From contig PAEL01000037.1 in NCBI GenBank assembly GCA_002700775.1, positions 1-37,086 of the forward strand: DNA of 37,086 nt, given 5' to 3'. Positions 9,228 to 17,432 of this stretch are shown here, in pieces (position 1 is the stretch's first letter; every line of letters begins with the position of its first letter). Position numbers and translations under genes: made by a program. The DNA is from Gammaproteobacteria bacterium (lineage in GTDB: Bacteria > Pseudomonadota > Gammaproteobacteria > Pseudomonadales > Pseudohongiellaceae). The notes beneath the pieces are model-generated. The model did no database searches. It was given only the letters and a program-made list of their open reading frames with translations, and was not told the origin of the DNA.

Positions 9228-10121
9228 ATGCACCAAAAGAATCAAGAAATAAGTAAAGGTGATCTTTCGGGTAAAACTTATTTAATGACGGGTGGTAACA
9301 GCGGCATCGGATATGAGGCCATTCGTAATTTTGCGTCACGGGGAGCGTCGGTGATTCTTGTATGCCGAAGTGCTAGTAAAGGTCGCGAGGCGCTTGAAGA
9401 AATAAAACGAGAAACTGGAAATAATTCTCTTTTTCTTTATATCGCTGACTTTAGTTCACTGAATAGCGTAAATCGTTTTGCAAAAAGAGTTTTGAACGAT
9501 TTTTCAAAAATTGACGTGCTTTGCAACAACGCAGGCGGCGCAAATGCGACACGAGTTGTAACGAAAGAGGGGTTTGAGATGACTTTTGTAACCAATCATC
9601 TGAGCGGATTCTTATTAACGAAAATGTTGCTCCCTCTTTTGTCAGTGTCGACTGATGAAGAGCCTACACGAGTCATATTTACGAGCTCTTATGGTCATGC
9701 TCATAGCGCCCTAAATTTTGATGATCTTGAGCTTGTAGAAGGTTATCGTTCATTGCGCGCCTATGGGCGTTCGAAATTAATGAACCTTCTCACAGCTCGA
9801 GAATTTAGTTCACGGTTTCAAAGAGAAAATATCATTTTTAGCTCTTTTCACCCCGGGGCTGTGCGAACTCCTATCTGGAGGAAGGGTGGGCGAGCGGCGA
9901 GATTCATCGGATTTGTATTATTTCCATTTTTGATAAGTGTCAAGAAGGGCTCTGATACATTTATCTGGTTGGCGAGCTCACGGGACCGGGAGGTTCTGGA
10001 AGCGAATGGTCAATATTTCTATAAGAGAAAGCGCGCGCGCGTGGCTGTCCATGCAACCGCAGCGGCAGCGTCGAAACTCTGGGATTTGACTGAAGAAATC
10101 ATCGCGCCATTTGCTGAGTGA
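9228..10121 (+). CDS. Short-chain dehydrogenase/reductase, retinol-dehydrogenase-like
   Basis: Classical SDR of 297 aa. I start at the ATG at 9228: GGAG at 9217-9220 is 7 nt upstream, while the TTG ten codons earlier has no such site. Visible elements are the cofactor loop TGGNSGIG, a following Arg-Ser pair after VCRS that suits NADP(H), NNAGG, the catalytic Ser in TSSYGH, and YGRSK (Y-x3-K). The C-terminal part resembles the human RDH/WWOX-type branch of the family. It is divergent from fbiC across about 230 bp. A link to F420 is possible but rests on position alone; its fold predicts NADP(H), not F420. The alcohol or carbonyl substrate is unknown. Confidence 0.85.
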   Translation: MHQKNQEISKGDLSGKTYLMTGGNSGIGYEAIRNFASRGASVILVCRSASKGREALEEIKRETGNNSLFLYIADFSSLNSVNRFAKRVLNDFSKIDVLCNNAGGANATRVVTKEGFEMTFVTNHLSGFLLTKMLLPLLSVSTDEEPTRVIFTSSYGHAHSALNFDDLELVEGYRSLRAYGRSKLMNLLTAREFSSRFQRENIIFSSFHPGAVRTPIWRKGGRAARFIGFVLFPFLISVKKGSDTFIWLASSRDREVLEANGQYFYKRKRARVAVHATAAAASKLWDLTEEIIAPFAE

Positions 10122-10129
10122 AAAACTTT

Positions 10130-11788
10130 CTAATCACGCAGTCCAAAGGTGTAAACGACGTTGCCTGCTGCTATTGTAATATATTGTTTTCCATCAACAG
10201 CAAAAGTCATCGGTGCTGCGTGAACTCGGCCCCCAAGAGAAATATGCCATAGCTCTTTTCCGGTGAACGCATTCAAGGCAAAAAAGTATCCGTCTGCGCT
10301 CCCTGTCAGTAATAATCCCCCTGCTGTTGTGCTTATGCCGGCAGATGAACGGGGCATTATTGGGAATTCCCAAGCAATTTCAGCGGTGGTGGGATCGATA
10401 GCTCGAATAGCGCTGTGAAAAGCATCCATTGGTTGCGTGTATCTTCCTCCGCCGCCAGTAAAACGCTCTCCTTCCTCATATTCCTCGTCGCGCTTAAAAA
10501 ACTCCTGTTCTCCGTCAAATGCCGTTACATAAAAAAGTCCTGTCTGCTCGCTAAATGCTGGGGAGTACCAGTTAGTAGCGCCAACAATCGGGGGTGAAAC
10601 CATGATTCCCTCGTACGTCGGTGCCATGCCGGGAACACGAATTGGGCTTCCATCTGCATCTAAACTTTCCGCCCAAGTCTGAGTTGCAAAAGGTTTTCCA
10701 AGTATGAATTTTCCAGTTTTTCTATTAATGGTGTAATAAAAACCATTTCTGTTTGCCCACATCATGACAGGCTGTTGCGTTCCTGAAATTTCAATATCAG
10801 CTAAAATCGGAATTTGAATGGAGTCATAGTCATGTACATCGTGCGGAGTAAATTGAAAGTGCCAGTTAATTTCTCCTGAGTCAGCATCGAGAGCTAGTGC
10901 GGAATCAGAATAAAGATTGTCGCCGAGACGAACGTCGCCATTCCAATCTGGCCCGGGGTTGCCAGTGCCCCAATAAATCAAGTTAAGATCCGGGTCATAA
11001 GAGCCTGTAAGCCACGTAGATGCACCACCAGTCTTCCATGAGTCACCCGACCATGTTTCATTTCCTGGCTCTCCTTCACCGGGGATAGCAAAAGTCCGCC
11101 AGACTAAATCTCCATTTTTCGAATTATATGCATCAATAAATCCTCTGATTCCGAATTCGCCGCCGGCTATTCCGGTAACAACCAAATCTTTCACGATAAG
11201 CGGTGCGGCAGTCTTGCTATAACCCGCTTGATGGTCTGCTACTTCTTTGTTCCACAGAAGATTCCCCGTGCGAGCATCTATAGCGACTAGGTGGGCGTCT
11301 AGGGTGCTCATGTAAAGGGTCTCACCCAAAATGGCGACGCCTCTGTTATTTCTTCCACAACAAATTCGAAGATCTTCAGGTAAGTCATGTTCGTACCGCC
11401 AGTAAACTCTGCCTGTTTGCGCATCTACAGCAGTCAGGTTGCTTGGGGCTTCTGTAATGAACATTATACCATCGACGACTAATGGGACGGTTTCAGCACG
11501 ATCAATTTCTGGAATTTGATAAGACCATTTTAATTCCAAAAAATCGATATTTTGACTATTGATGGACGCTAATTGGCTGTATCGTTGACTGTTCATGGAT
11601 CCCGAGTAAGTCAGCCAGTTTTGGGGTTCAGCTTCAGTGTTTTTTAGTCTTTCCCACGTGACTGGCTGAAAAGCCGGTGTTATGACTGTGCTCAGAACCT
11701 CTTCCTGTGCGGATGCTGAGGAAACAAAAACGGACGCTGGAAAAATTATTAATATCGTTTTTAGTCTTTGCTTGATATTCATTTTCAT
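10130..11788 (-). CDS. Periplasmic PQQ-dependent alcohol dehydrogenase, DYD-type (candidate lanthanide-dependent)
   Basis: Quinoprotein of the methanol/ethanol dehydrogenase family, 552 aa, with a signal peptide (about 1-27). The eight-bladed propeller repeats appear as recurrent DAxTG/ALDxxSG-xxW motifs. The PQQ-contacting vicinal disulfide is C143-C144. Metal ligands are E211 (GGEFG), N277 (GTGNPG) and the catalytic D320, followed by Y321-D322. An Asp two residues after the catalytic Asp is the known mark of lanthanide-dependent members (XoxF, ExaF), whereas calcium enzymes carry Ala, Ser or Thr. There is no C-terminal heme domain; electrons probably go to the diheme cytochrome upstream, whose TGA stop overlaps this ATG by 4 nt (ATGA). 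The Shine-Dalgarno site GAGGAG is good. Substrate and metal are inferences. Confidence 0.88.
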   Translation of the reverse strand: MKMNIKQRLKTILIIFPASVFVSSASAQEEVLSTVITPAFQPVTWERLKNTEAEPQNWLTYSGSMNSQRYSQLASINSQNIDFLELKWSYQIPEIDRAETVPLVVDGIMFITEAPSNLTAVDAQTGRVYWRYEHDLPEDLRICCGRNNRGVAILGETLYMSTLDAHLVAIDARTGNLLWNKEVADHQAGYSKTAAPLIVKDLVVTGIAGGEFGIRGFIDAYNSKNGDLVWRTFAIPGEGEPGNETWSGDSWKTGGASTWLTGSYDPDLNLIYWGTGNPGPDWNGDVRLGDNLYSDSALALDADSGEINWHFQFTPHDVHDYDSIQIPILADIEISGTQQPVMMWANRNGFYYTINRKTGKFILGKPFATQTWAESLDADGSPIRVPGMAPTYEGIMVSPPIVGATNWYSPAFSEQTGLFYVTAFDGEQEFFKRDEEYEEGERFTGGGGRYTQPMDAFHSAIRAIDPTTAEIAWEFPIMPRSSAGISTTAGGLLLTGSADGYFFALNAFTGKELWHISLGGRVHAAPMTFAVDGKQYITIAAGNVVYTFGLRD

Positions 11789-12648
11789 AAGCTCCTCTTA
11801 TTGCGAAGAGAGAATAGAAATGCAACCAAGTCCTCTAACTCGCTATCGGTAAATTTACCTTGATAAGATGGCATTGTTGATGACTTGTCTATGTTCCATT
11901 CTTTTAGTCTATCTTTGGAAAAGGAATATAGTTCCTCGTTAACGTCCATAATACGTAGACTAAAACTGTCCTCACTCATTCGCAGTCCTTGGTAAAAGTT
12001 GCCGTTCTGATCCCTTACACTCACAGTCCACCACCTCGGTGTTACTTTTTCGTTTGGGCGGAGCAATGCGGAATTGATTTGCTCAGGACGAAGTCGTTCC
12101 CCTATTGAAGTTAAGTCTGGACCGTTCCTTCCGCCAAGGCCTTCAATCATGTGACATCCTGCACAATCAGTGCTGCCGCTATAGAGTTTTCTACCCCGTG
12201 TTGGTGAGCCTGGGAGATTAATATTAGCCGGATCGCTCGCTAAAGACTCGATATATGCTACCAATTGCCATGCAAGAGAATCCGGTACTTCCGGATTGAG
12301 TGCGATCATTGCTGTCCCGGGGACACCATTCCGTAGTACGTTAAAAATCCCGGCGGTGGTATTGGCGCGGCGAAGTCGACCTGTTAAATCAGGAGCTCCG
12401 ATCTCATCATCTCCCTTTGCATCGATTCCATGACATCTTGAACATTGTCGATCAAAGTATTTTTCTCCTGCTCTAACGTCAAAAATAGTGTTGTATAAAT
12501 TGCCAGCGTCTGCAGCAAATGCCCCGAGTGTTAACTGTGACAAGTAGAGGCCGAAATAAAGAGAGTAGAAAGTTGTGCGTGGATATAAGAAAAAGTGTAT
12601 GAACGAGTGTTGACTTAAATCTTTTTTATTAGGATTGAGAATAAACAT
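11785..12648 (-). CDS. Diheme cytochrome c, electron acceptor of the PQQ dehydrogenase
   Basis: Exported or membrane-anchored 287-aa cytochrome. An unusually long polar N-terminus (about 27 residues) precedes a hydrophobic signal segment, with possible cleavage near AFAADAG. Two heme sites are present: CSRCH (C69, C72, H73) and CAGCH (C162, C165, H166). PDLTG/GPDLT elements follow each, and the Met in GTAM is a candidate ligand for the first heme. It is translationally coupled to the PQQ dehydrogenase gene through a 4-nt overlap, which strongly supports it as the direct electron acceptor passing electrons on to a terminal oxidase. GAGG sits about 6 nt before its ATG. Confidence 0.9.
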   Translation of the reverse strand: MFILNPNKKDLSQHSFIHFFLYPRTTFYSLYFGLYLSQLTLGAFAADAGNLYNTIFDVRAGEKYFDRQCSRCHGIDAKGDDEIGAPDLTGRLRRANTTAGIFNVLRNGVPGTAMIALNPEVPDSLAWQLVAYIESLASDPANINLPGSPTRGRKLYSGSTDCAGCHMIEGLGGRNGPDLTSIGERLRPEQINSALLRPNEKVTPRWWTVSVRDQNGNFYQGLRMSEDSFSLRIMDVNEELYSFSKDRLKEWNIDKSSTMPSYQGKFTDSELEDLVAFLFSLRNKRSL

Positions 12649-12726
12649 TTATTCCTCTGCTATTTTTTTATTATTAGGCTGAGTTCTCTTAATTTAATCC
12701 TTGGTCAAAAATTCTATAACTTTATT

Positions 12727-13356
12727 TTATGCATAATCTGGATTCATTGCCATCATTAAAAACCCTGTAAAAGCTGGGTTCGAAGGGGCAAGCGTGATGT
12801 CAACGCTATCGCGCATGCAGATAAGCGCTGCTAGATAGTCTTTATAAAAGCTCCATGATGGAAGTGGCTGGTAAGTTAAATCCGATAAGCCAAATTGAGC
12901 AATAATATTTTTGGTAGTTGTGGGCTTAACAAAAGCATCATCAAGCAGATTAAAGTAAGCTGGCCACACACTTATGATCGACCACTTGGCTAGGCGGACT
13001 GAGAGCAATATTTCAAGTAATTCATGAAAGCCAGTCTCCTTATCTCCGTGGAGTCGTTTTTTTAGAGCGCCAGCGAATTTATTCTTCTCTTTGGGTGTTA
13101 GGTTGCAAATGCAGTTCTTAAATGCTGGTTTTTCAAAAACTGAAATCATTGAAGATCGAGAAACAATCGTAACCATTGATTCAAGAATGGCTTCGGTGTC
13201 GCGGAAATTTCGCGGTCTAAACTGTTCACGGGTGTAATCGCTTAGTTGATTTACACGATGACGTTTGGCTACTGCGATCATTTTTGGATTTTGAAAGCCG
13301 CCTGGGTATTGACCAAGAAATCTTTCCTCTGCTTCTTTAAGTCGTTTGTAATTCAT
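12727..13356 (-). CDS. Conserved protein of unknown function
   Basis: A soluble, mildly basic 209-aa protein with no signal peptide, no TM segment and no metal or nucleotide motif that I recognise. It opens with an Asn-Tyr-Lys-Arg-Leu-Lys helix start and is rich in aromatic residues in its second half (PLPSWSFYKDY near 166-176). It lies 13 nt downstream of a DUF6644-like membrane gene and 78 nt upstream of the diheme cytochrome, all on one strand. It has no strong Shine-Dalgarno site, which suggests coupling to the gene before it. The placement suggests a role in the quinoprotein module, but the sequence does not show one. Confidence 0.7.
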   Translation of the reverse strand: MNYKRLKEAEERFLGQYPGGFQNPKMIAVAKRHRVNQLSDYTREQFRPRNFRDTEAILESMVTIVSRSSMISVFEKPAFKNCICNLTPKEKNKFAGALKKRLHGDKETGFHELLEILLSVRLAKWSIISVWPAYFNLLDDAFVKPTTTKNIIAQFGLSDLTYQPLPSWSFYKDYLAALICMRDSVDITLAPSNPAFTGFLMMAMNPDYA

Positions 13357-13369
13357 AGGTCGTTGCCGC

Positions 13370-13879
13370 TTATATAATATGCCCGATCCAGCGGCCTGAT
13401 AATGTGATCCCGATCCATAAACCCAATGAAAGAGTTCCAGAAATTTTCATTTTATTTGTCGGCGCGTGGAACTGCTTCAATTTGTCTGAGGCTGTCAGAA
13501 AAAGTCGATGAAGCAAAAGCATATTTGCTCCAGCAAGTATCAGGAGTAACATTTTAATTTGAAAGGCCGGGTTAACAATATGCGATGCAGCACGCGTTAT
13601 AAACATGGCGACGCCGGTAAGCACGGCAACCCAAAACGATGCCCAAGTCCAGGGAAGAAGTTCTTCACTAAGTTGTGCGAGAGAGTATCTGCGTGCAGCT
13701 ACTCCAATGAGTCGCAGGTCAACCATTAAAACTGTACCAAGAAGGAGGCTTATCGCAACGACATGAATCGACTCAATCATGGGAAACCATGCCGTTCCGC
13801 CAATTTCCCATGAAATCGGCCAATTTTCTATTTCTATCCAGATTGGATTTTTCAGAATATGACTTAGAAAGCCTTCCAT
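13370..13879 (-). CDS. Four-TM membrane protein, DUF6644-like (paralogue B)
   Basis: A small integral membrane protein of 169 aa with about four TM helices. The first helix region carries a conserved His (MIESIHVVAIS), followed by MVDLRLIGV, a cytosolic loop with SLAQLSEELLPWTWASF, and a helix with NPAFQIKMLL. This pattern matches the family I know as DUF6644, which is often found with c-type cytochromes and quinoproteins. Its gene is 16 nt downstream of a clear paralogue (13896-14417). The shared His residues could bind heme b or a quinone, but that is inference. A GGGA ribosome site lies ahead of the ATG. Confidence 0.75.
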   Translation of the reverse strand: MEGFLSHILKNPIWIEIENWPISWEIGGTAWFPMIESIHVVAISLLLGTVLMVDLRLIGVAARRYSLAQLSEELLPWTWASFWVAVLTGVAMFITRAASHIVNPAFQIKMLLLILAGANMLLLHRLFLTASDKLKQFHAPTNKMKISGTLSLGLWIGITLSGRWIGHII

Positions 13880-13895
13880 AACAATAATTCCCGCA

Positions 13896-14417
13896 TCAGG
13901 TCGGATAGATCAGGTATTCAACATAAGCGATCCAACGCCCACTGATCGTGATACTTAGCCATAAGATTATAGAAAGAAAGCTTATTACACGTATGCTAAT
14001 GAGATTCCCTTGTGCGCCAGCCCGATTTCCTACTAAATTGTTGATCCTAATAAGATACTGCAGAAAGTATGCTAGAGGCAAAGCAAGAAAAATCATCAAT
14101 ATTTTAGTGATGAAGACTGGGTTGTCGGCATACCGGTAAGGGCGCGCAAGTACAAAAAATGAGCCGGAGATAATATTGCTTGCCATGGCTAGCCACAGCC
14201 AAGGAAAGAGTCGTTTCACCATCTCGTCGAGTGATTGGTTTCGTAGGCCCAGACCCAGACCCCGGACACTTATTAATACAATCGATCCCATGATTGCGCC
14301 GACCCCTAAAATATGAATGGTTTGAATTATAGGAGGGAAACCTGGCACGTTTTGAAGAGCCCATAGGGCAATTGCTTGTAGGGGGCTCTGATCGATCATG
14401 CTGGCTAATTGGTTCAA
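13896..14417 (-). CDS. Four-TM membrane protein, DUF6644-like (paralogue A)
   Basis: A 173-aa paralogue of the next gene. Shared landmarks in the same order are an IxxIHxxxV helix (IIQTIHILGV), a VRGLGLGL stretch matching VDLRLIGV, a LFPWLWLA helix start matching LLPWTWAS, and NPVFITKILM matching NPAFQIKMLL; both end in an SGRWI motif. The 173-aa form starts at a TTG (14417). An ATG at 14399 gives 167 aa. The longer form keeps the LASMIDQSP segment that family members tend to have, so I prefer it, weakly. It is the first gene of the cluster that ends with the PQQ dehydrogenase. Confidence 0.75.
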   Translation of the reverse strand: MNQLASMIDQSPLQAIALWALQNVPGFPPIIQTIHILGVGAIMGSIVLISVRGLGLGLRNQSLDEMVKRLFPWLWLAMASNIISGSFFVLARPYRYADNPVFITKILMIFLALPLAYFLQYLIRINNLVGNRAGAQGNLISIRVISFLSIILWLSITISGRWIAYVEYLIYPT

Positions 14418-14492
14418 TTACGGTGCTCTACTTTGTTTTTCTAAAGGTTAACGCGCCATATGTGCACAAGAGAAATCTGTAGCTTTCGCAAT

Positions 14493-16178
14493 TTAGAGCT
14501 TAAGATATTTGTCAGTAACAGCACCCTCGGAGGCAGATGCTACATTAGTGGCATATTTCGCAAGAACTCCGCGAGTGTATCGCGGGCTTGGCTTTTTCCA
14601 CCCAGCTAATCGGTCTGCGATTTGAGATTCCGTAAGATCGATTGAAACGGTATTGGATTCAGCATCGATAGAAATTTTGTCTCCATTTTGGACGATCGCG
14701 ATAGGGCCACCCTCACTGGCTTCGGGGGTAATGTGCCCGACGACAAAGCCGTGGCTGCCGCCTGAAAATCTTCCATCCGTAATCAGCGCTATTTCCTGGC
14801 CTAAGCCTTTTCCCATGATGGCAGAAGTAGGGCTTAACATTTCTCTCATGCCAGGTGCGCCACGAGGGCCCTCGTAACGAATGACTAAAACATCACCGGA
14901 CAGTACCGTCCCGTCAAGGATTCCGGCTAAACACTCTTCCTCTGAGTCAAAAACCCGAGCGCTACCACTGAATGCTAGGCCTTCTTTACCTGTTATTTTG
15001 GCGACAGCACCTCCTGGCGCGAGATTTCCTCTCATAACAACAAGATGGCTATCTTTTTTTATTGGTGATGTGAATGGACGGATAATGTCTTGGTCGCTTG
15101 GATACGGAGTTACATCTCGCAGGTTCTCAGCCAGTGTTTTACCGGTAACTGTCATGCAATTCCCGTCGAGCATTCCCTCATCCAGCATTACTTTCATCAG
15201 TGGCTGAATGCCGCCAATCTTTATGAGCTCTGACATTAAATATTTGCCGCTTGGTTTCAAGTCTGCAACCATCGGAACACATTTTCCAATGATCGAGAAA
15301 TCATTTAGCTCGAGTTTTACGTTCATAGTATGTGCCATTGCGATTAAATGCAGCACGGCATTAGTTGAGCCACCTAGAGCGATAACGACTTTGATCGCAT
15401 TTTCAAAAGCGGAGCGAGTCATAATGTCAGATGGTTTTATATCTTTGTCAATTAGGTTGAGTATTGCTTTGCCTGCGGTTTGGCAATCTAATTCTTTGTC
15501 GGGTGAGATTGCGTCTTGCGCGGAGCTGTTAGGGAGACTCATTCCCATTGCTTCAATCGCTGAGGCCATCGTGTTCGCGGTATACATTCCTCCACAGGAG
15601 CCTGGTCCGGGAATCGCGCTTTCTTCAACATTCTTTAGATCGATGTCTGATAGTTTTCCAGCCGCATGTTCTCCAACCGCCTCGAAAACCGACACTATGT
15701 TGGTATGATTCGGTCCCGGTTGAATAGTCCCGCCGTATATAAAGATCGATGGGCGGTTCAATCGAGACATGCCCATTATTAGGCCGGGCATGTTTTTATC
15801 ACAGCCACCGATCGTTATGATTCCGTCATGACCCATACATCCGGAAACTGTCTCCACGCTGTCAGCTATCACTTCTCGAGACACCAAGGAGTACTTCATT
15901 CCTTCTGTCCCCATAGAAATTCCATCAGATATAGTGATGCAGTTATATATAACTCCTTTCCCACCGGCTTCATTCGTAGCTTGATTGACATCTTCAGCGA
16001 GTTTATTAATGTGCATATTGCATGGAGTAACCATGCTCCAGGTTGAAGCGATCCCGATTTGCGGCTTTTTAAAATCAGCGTCTTTAAAACCAACTGCCCT
16101 AAGCATGGCCCTGCTAGGTGCTTGGGCAACGCCATCAACCACGACTTTGGAGTATTTTCTTTTGTTTTCGTTGCTCAT
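14493..16178 (-). CDS. ilvD: Dihydroxy-acid dehydratase
   Basis: Converts 2,3-dihydroxy-isovalerate and 2,3-dihydroxy-3-methylvalerate to the 2-keto acids of valine and isoleucine synthesis, using an Fe-S cluster and Mg2+ in the cytosol. The 561-aa length fits the short IlvD/Edd class. The three cluster cysteines are in TPCNMH, GGCDKNMPG and GSCGGMYTANTM. The Lys in GCDKN is the usual carbamylated Mg ligand, and the SGGSHGFVVGHITPEA signature is intact. No other ilv genes are nearby. It is divergent from the XdhC-family gene across 200 bp, which must hold both promoters. Confidence 0.96.
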   Translation of the reverse strand: MSNENKRKYSKVVVDGVAQAPSRAMLRAVGFKDADFKKPQIGIASTWSMVTPCNMHINKLAEDVNQATNEAGGKGVIYNCITISDGISMGTEGMKYSLVSREVIADSVETVSGCMGHDGIITIGGCDKNMPGLIMGMSRLNRPSIFIYGGTIQPGPNHTNIVSVFEAVGEHAAGKLSDIDLKNVEESAIPGPGSCGGMYTANTMASAIEAMGMSLPNSSAQDAISPDKELDCQTAGKAILNLIDKDIKPSDIMTRSAFENAIKVVIALGGSTNAVLHLIAMAHTMNVKLELNDFSIIGKCVPMVADLKPSGKYLMSELIKIGGIQPLMKVMLDEGMLDGNCMTVTGKTLAENLRDVTPYPSDQDIIRPFTSPIKKDSHLVVMRGNLAPGGAVAKITGKEGLAFSGSARVFDSEEECLAGILDGTVLSGDVLVIRYEGPRGAPGMREMLSPTSAIMGKGLGQEIALITDGRFSGGSHGFVVGHITPEASEGGPIAIVQNGDKISIDAESNTVSIDLTESQIADRLAGWKKPSPRYTRGVLAKYATNVASASEGAVTDKYLKL

Positions 16179-16378
16179 AACTTTCTAATGACTCGCTTAA
16201 ATAAGATGTTTTGTATAAGTCTGTTTCGAAGATGATATCATATAGTCTTGAGGAATCGCGCTTGGGTTTTTTTTTAAGAAGTAGCTTATCATTGCGACTA
16301 ACTGGGTTGGTGTGATTTTGGGTAATGATGGTTATACGAGCTTGAAGCGTTGCGTAATGAGAGTATTTATAAAGACCT

Positions 16379-17368
16379 ATGGAAAATAATCAGCAGCAAA
16401 TCATCGGTCAAGTTGAGGCATGGCTCTCCGAAGGCAGCTCCGTTTGGCTATGTACGATTTTGAAAACTTGGGGGTCTTCACCTCGCCCAGTCGGGTCGAT
16501 GCTCGCGAGCACGACAGATGGGAAGATTGTTGGCTCACTTTCTGGCGGATGCATTGAAGAAGATTTTCTAGCACAACTCACCTCGGGCAAACTAAAGGCT
16601 CGCTTCGATGAGAACAGAAAGCCTTTCATAATTTATTACGGCAAAACGGAGGAGGAGCAAGCGCGCTTAAAGCTCCCCTGCGGTGGACAATTGCACGTGC
16701 TTCTGGAATACATAGAACCCCTGAGTGAAAATGTTGCGGTTTTTAAAGAGATCGTCCAAAAGTTAGTTGATCACAAGAGGGTATGTCGTTCAATCGATCT
16801 GGCTAATGGATCTTTTACGTCAAGAGAATTACTTGATGCAGAAACTAGGATTTCTATTAGGATTGCTGGTGGAGTTTTGCAGCATGAACTCAGTCCTATG
16901 TATCATTTGCTTTTGCTTGGCGCGGGAGATGTTGCGCGTTACGTCGCCGAAATTGGTGTTGCGTTGGAATACCAAGTGACTTTATGCGATCCCCGGCCTC
17001 GATATCTTGAAAACTGGTCGGTTGAGCGCGTGCATAAAACCGATGCCTTGCCGGATGATGTTGTGCGTGAGGGATATGATAACCCCTACTCTGCGATTGT
17101 GGCGTTAGCACACGACCCGAGGGTTGACGACATGGCTTTGATGGAAGCTCTAAAAACAAAAGCGTTTTACATTGGTGCAATGGGGTCAGAAAAAACCTCG
17201 TCTGACAGGAGGGCTCGGTTGCCGCAGTTGGGTTTGAATGTTAACGAAATTAATCGATTGCGTGCACCTATTGGGCTCCAGATAGGAAGTAAGAAGCCAG
17301 CAGAAATCGCTATTTCAATTATGGCGGAGATAACAGCAACGCGGAATCAAAGACAAAAATTGCGATAA
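16379..17368 (+). CDS. XdhC/CoxI family molybdenum hydroxylase maturation factor
   Basis: XdhC-type proteins bind the molybdenum cofactor, promote its sulfuration and hand it to xanthine-dehydrogenase-like or CO-dehydrogenase-like hydroxylases. The 329-aa product has both standard parts: an N-terminal XdhC/CoxI domain with TWGSSPRPVGS and GSLSGGCIEEDF (C58, the conserved cysteine), and a C-terminal Rossmann domain with GAGDVA (181-186) and YIGAMGSEKT. No hydroxylase subunit genes are here. The MocA-like cytidylyltransferase at 29167 is the only other related gene in the window. The ATG at 16379 lacks a strong ribosome site. Confidence 0.88.
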   Translation: MENNQQQIIGQVEAWLSEGSSVWLCTILKTWGSSPRPVGSMLASTTDGKIVGSLSGGCIEEDFLAQLTSGKLKARFDENRKPFIIYYGKTEEEQARLKLPCGGQLHVLLEYIEPLSENVAVFKEIVQKLVDHKRVCRSIDLANGSFTSRELLDAETRISIRIAGGVLQHELSPMYHLLLLGAGDVARYVAEIGVALEYQVTLCDPRPRYLENWSVERVHKTDALPDDVVREGYDNPYSAIVALAHDPRVDDMALMEALKTKAFYIGAMGSEKTSSDRRARLPQLGLNVNEINRLRAPIGLQIGSKKPAEIAISIMAEITATRNQRQKLR

Positions 17369-17378
17369 AATTTTCTTT

Positions 17379-17404
17379 AGGCCGCAGTTACGACAGGGCC
17401 TTTT
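17379..17404 (+). terminator. Weak candidate terminator after the XdhC gene
   Basis: AGGCC at 17379-17383 can pair with GGCCT at 17397-17401 around a 13-nt loop, followed by only four Ts. The stem is short and the tail poor, so factor-independent termination is uncertain. Confidence 0.25.
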
Positions 17405-17432
17405 AGGATTGATGCAGATATCGCAGTATTCG

